A stretch of DNA of 30,619 nt from Helicobacteraceae bacterium (GTDB taxonomy: Bacteria > Campylobacterota > Campylobacteria > Campylobacterales > Sulfurimonadaceae), in NCBI GenBank assembly GCA_027081565.1, contig JALWKG010000410.1:1-30619 (forward strand), in the 5' to 3' direction. Position numbers and translations under genes: made by a program. Under the pieces are notes generated by a model that saw nothing but the letters and a program-made list of their open reading frames with translations, was not told the origin of the DNA and did no database searches. Below are positions 30,143 through 30,619 of the stretch, one piece after another (position 1 is the first letter of the stretch; every line of letters begins with the position of its first letter).

Positions 30143-30619
30143 TGATCAAAACTCTTTTGGGACTGTGTTTGGGTACATCACTCCTGTTACATGCCGGTGA
30201 ACACTCAGCAAGCGAAGTCGCTGCTGTCCCTACTGACACTCAAAGTGATGAAAAACGTCAGTTGAAGATGATCAAAAATATTAATGCACTTGTCGCTGAT
30301 AAACAGATCGATAAGGCAGCTTTAGTGGCAAAAGAAGGGTATGAACACTATCCTGACAATACCGTTATTATGCGCCGCTATGCTACCTTGCTGTTTTGGC
30401 AGGGACACCCAAAAGAAGCAGACAGTGTGTTTCAGCAACTGCTTGCAGTGGATCCAGATACTGTGCAGTTACAGGCATATCGTCAAAACCAAATACTTCT
30501 GCATGTACAGAAGATGCAGACACTGCTGGCAGCCGCTCCAAAAAAAGCGGCTGCCTATGCTCAGACACTGGAGAAGAGCATACGTGAGAGCTATGACCTG
30601 CACCTGCTGTACATACAGG
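30139..30619 (+). CDS. Secreted TPR-containing protein (partial, runs off the window)
   Basis: The frame is open from ATG at 30139 (a second ATG at 30142) to the window end, 160 residues so far. Residues 1-20 form a signal peptide (MMIKTLLGLCLGTSLLLHAG). Helical repeats of TPR type follow: VAKEGYEHYPDNTVIMRRYA and LLFWQGHPKEADSVFQQLL. ATGATGA overlaps the TGA of the preceding kinase gene, so the two are translationally coupled. The likely role is a periplasmic or outer-membrane partner for the TPR region of that kinase, or the N-terminal half of an envelope export/assembly protein. The C-terminus is not visible. Confidence 0.7.
   Translation, partial: MMIKTLLGLCLGTSLLLHAGEHSASEVAAVPTDTQSDEKRQLKMIKNINALVADKQIDKAALVAKEGYEHYPDNTVIMRRYATLLFWQGHPKEADSVFQQLLAVDPDTVQLQAYRQNQILLHVQKMQTLLAAAPKKAAAYAQTLEKSIRESYDLHLLYIQ

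Noticed and set aside
1..30619. CRISPR arrays, tRNA, rRNA, insertion sequences, phage genes
   Set aside because: No repeat-spacer pattern, cloverleaf, rRNA stretch, transposase or integrase was seen.

Overview
The window looks like chromosomal DNA from a Campylobacterota (Epsilonproteobacteria) member of the Sulfurimonas/Sulfurovum type. This rests on AT-leaning codon use, AAGGA ribosome sites, TATAAT -10 boxes with weak -35 boxes, tight gene packing, and a CetB/Aer-like stand-alone PAS protein. Genus and species cannot be fixed from the sequence alone.

Left part (1-5700): the tail of an unrecognised gene; a short structured noncoding stretch; an unrecognised 157-aa protein; a DUF445 membrane protein; a conspicuously AT-rich two-gene unit (a flavin-dependent oxidoreductase fused to a methyltransferase-like domain, plus a co-translated conserved protein); and a small membrane protein.

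From 5770 to the right end almost every gene is signal transduction. Six histidine kinases, two free HPt proteins, two stand-alone response regulators (one a NarL/FixJ-type DNA-binding regulator), a SixA-type phosphohistidine phosphatase, a FIST sensor protein, a CetB-like PAS protein, a roadblock-like protein, an EAL phosphodiesterase and a GGDEF diguanylate cyclase lie side by side. The layout is: (a) a leftward operon of three secreted PilJ/NarX-like proteins followed by a NIT-domain hybrid kinase; (b) a rightward receiver + EAL pair; (c) a leftward hybrid kinase + HPt pair; (d) a rightward receiver-kinase-receiver gene; (e) a rightward FIST / atypical hybrid kinase / HPt operon; (f) a leftward PAS / roadblock-like / SixA operon whose last gene appears to start at ATC; (g) a rightward GAF hybrid kinase, a LuxR-type regulator and a membrane diguanylate cyclase; (h) a small leftward membrane protein; (i) a rightward kinase with an inverted plan (cytoplasmic kinase first, then one membrane helix, then FecR-like, beta-sandwich and TPR parts outside), co-translated with a secreted TPR protein that runs off the window.

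Inference: the cluster is a many-input phosphorelay. Several kinases sensing nitrate/nitrite-like ligands (NIT, PilJ/NarX folds), small molecules (FIST, GAF) and envelope state (FecR/TPR) can pass phosphate through free HPt proteins to a few outputs: NarL-type transcription control and cyclic-di-GMP turnover. SixA would drain the HPt pool. The most unusual items are the secreted NarX-like trio next to a NIT kinase, the inside-out FecR/TPR kinase, the ATC-started SixA abutting an HPt gene, and the flavoenzyme-methyltransferase fusion. No tRNA, rRNA, CRISPR, insertion sequence or strong intrinsic terminator was seen, and no gene-free stretch exceeds 300 bases.
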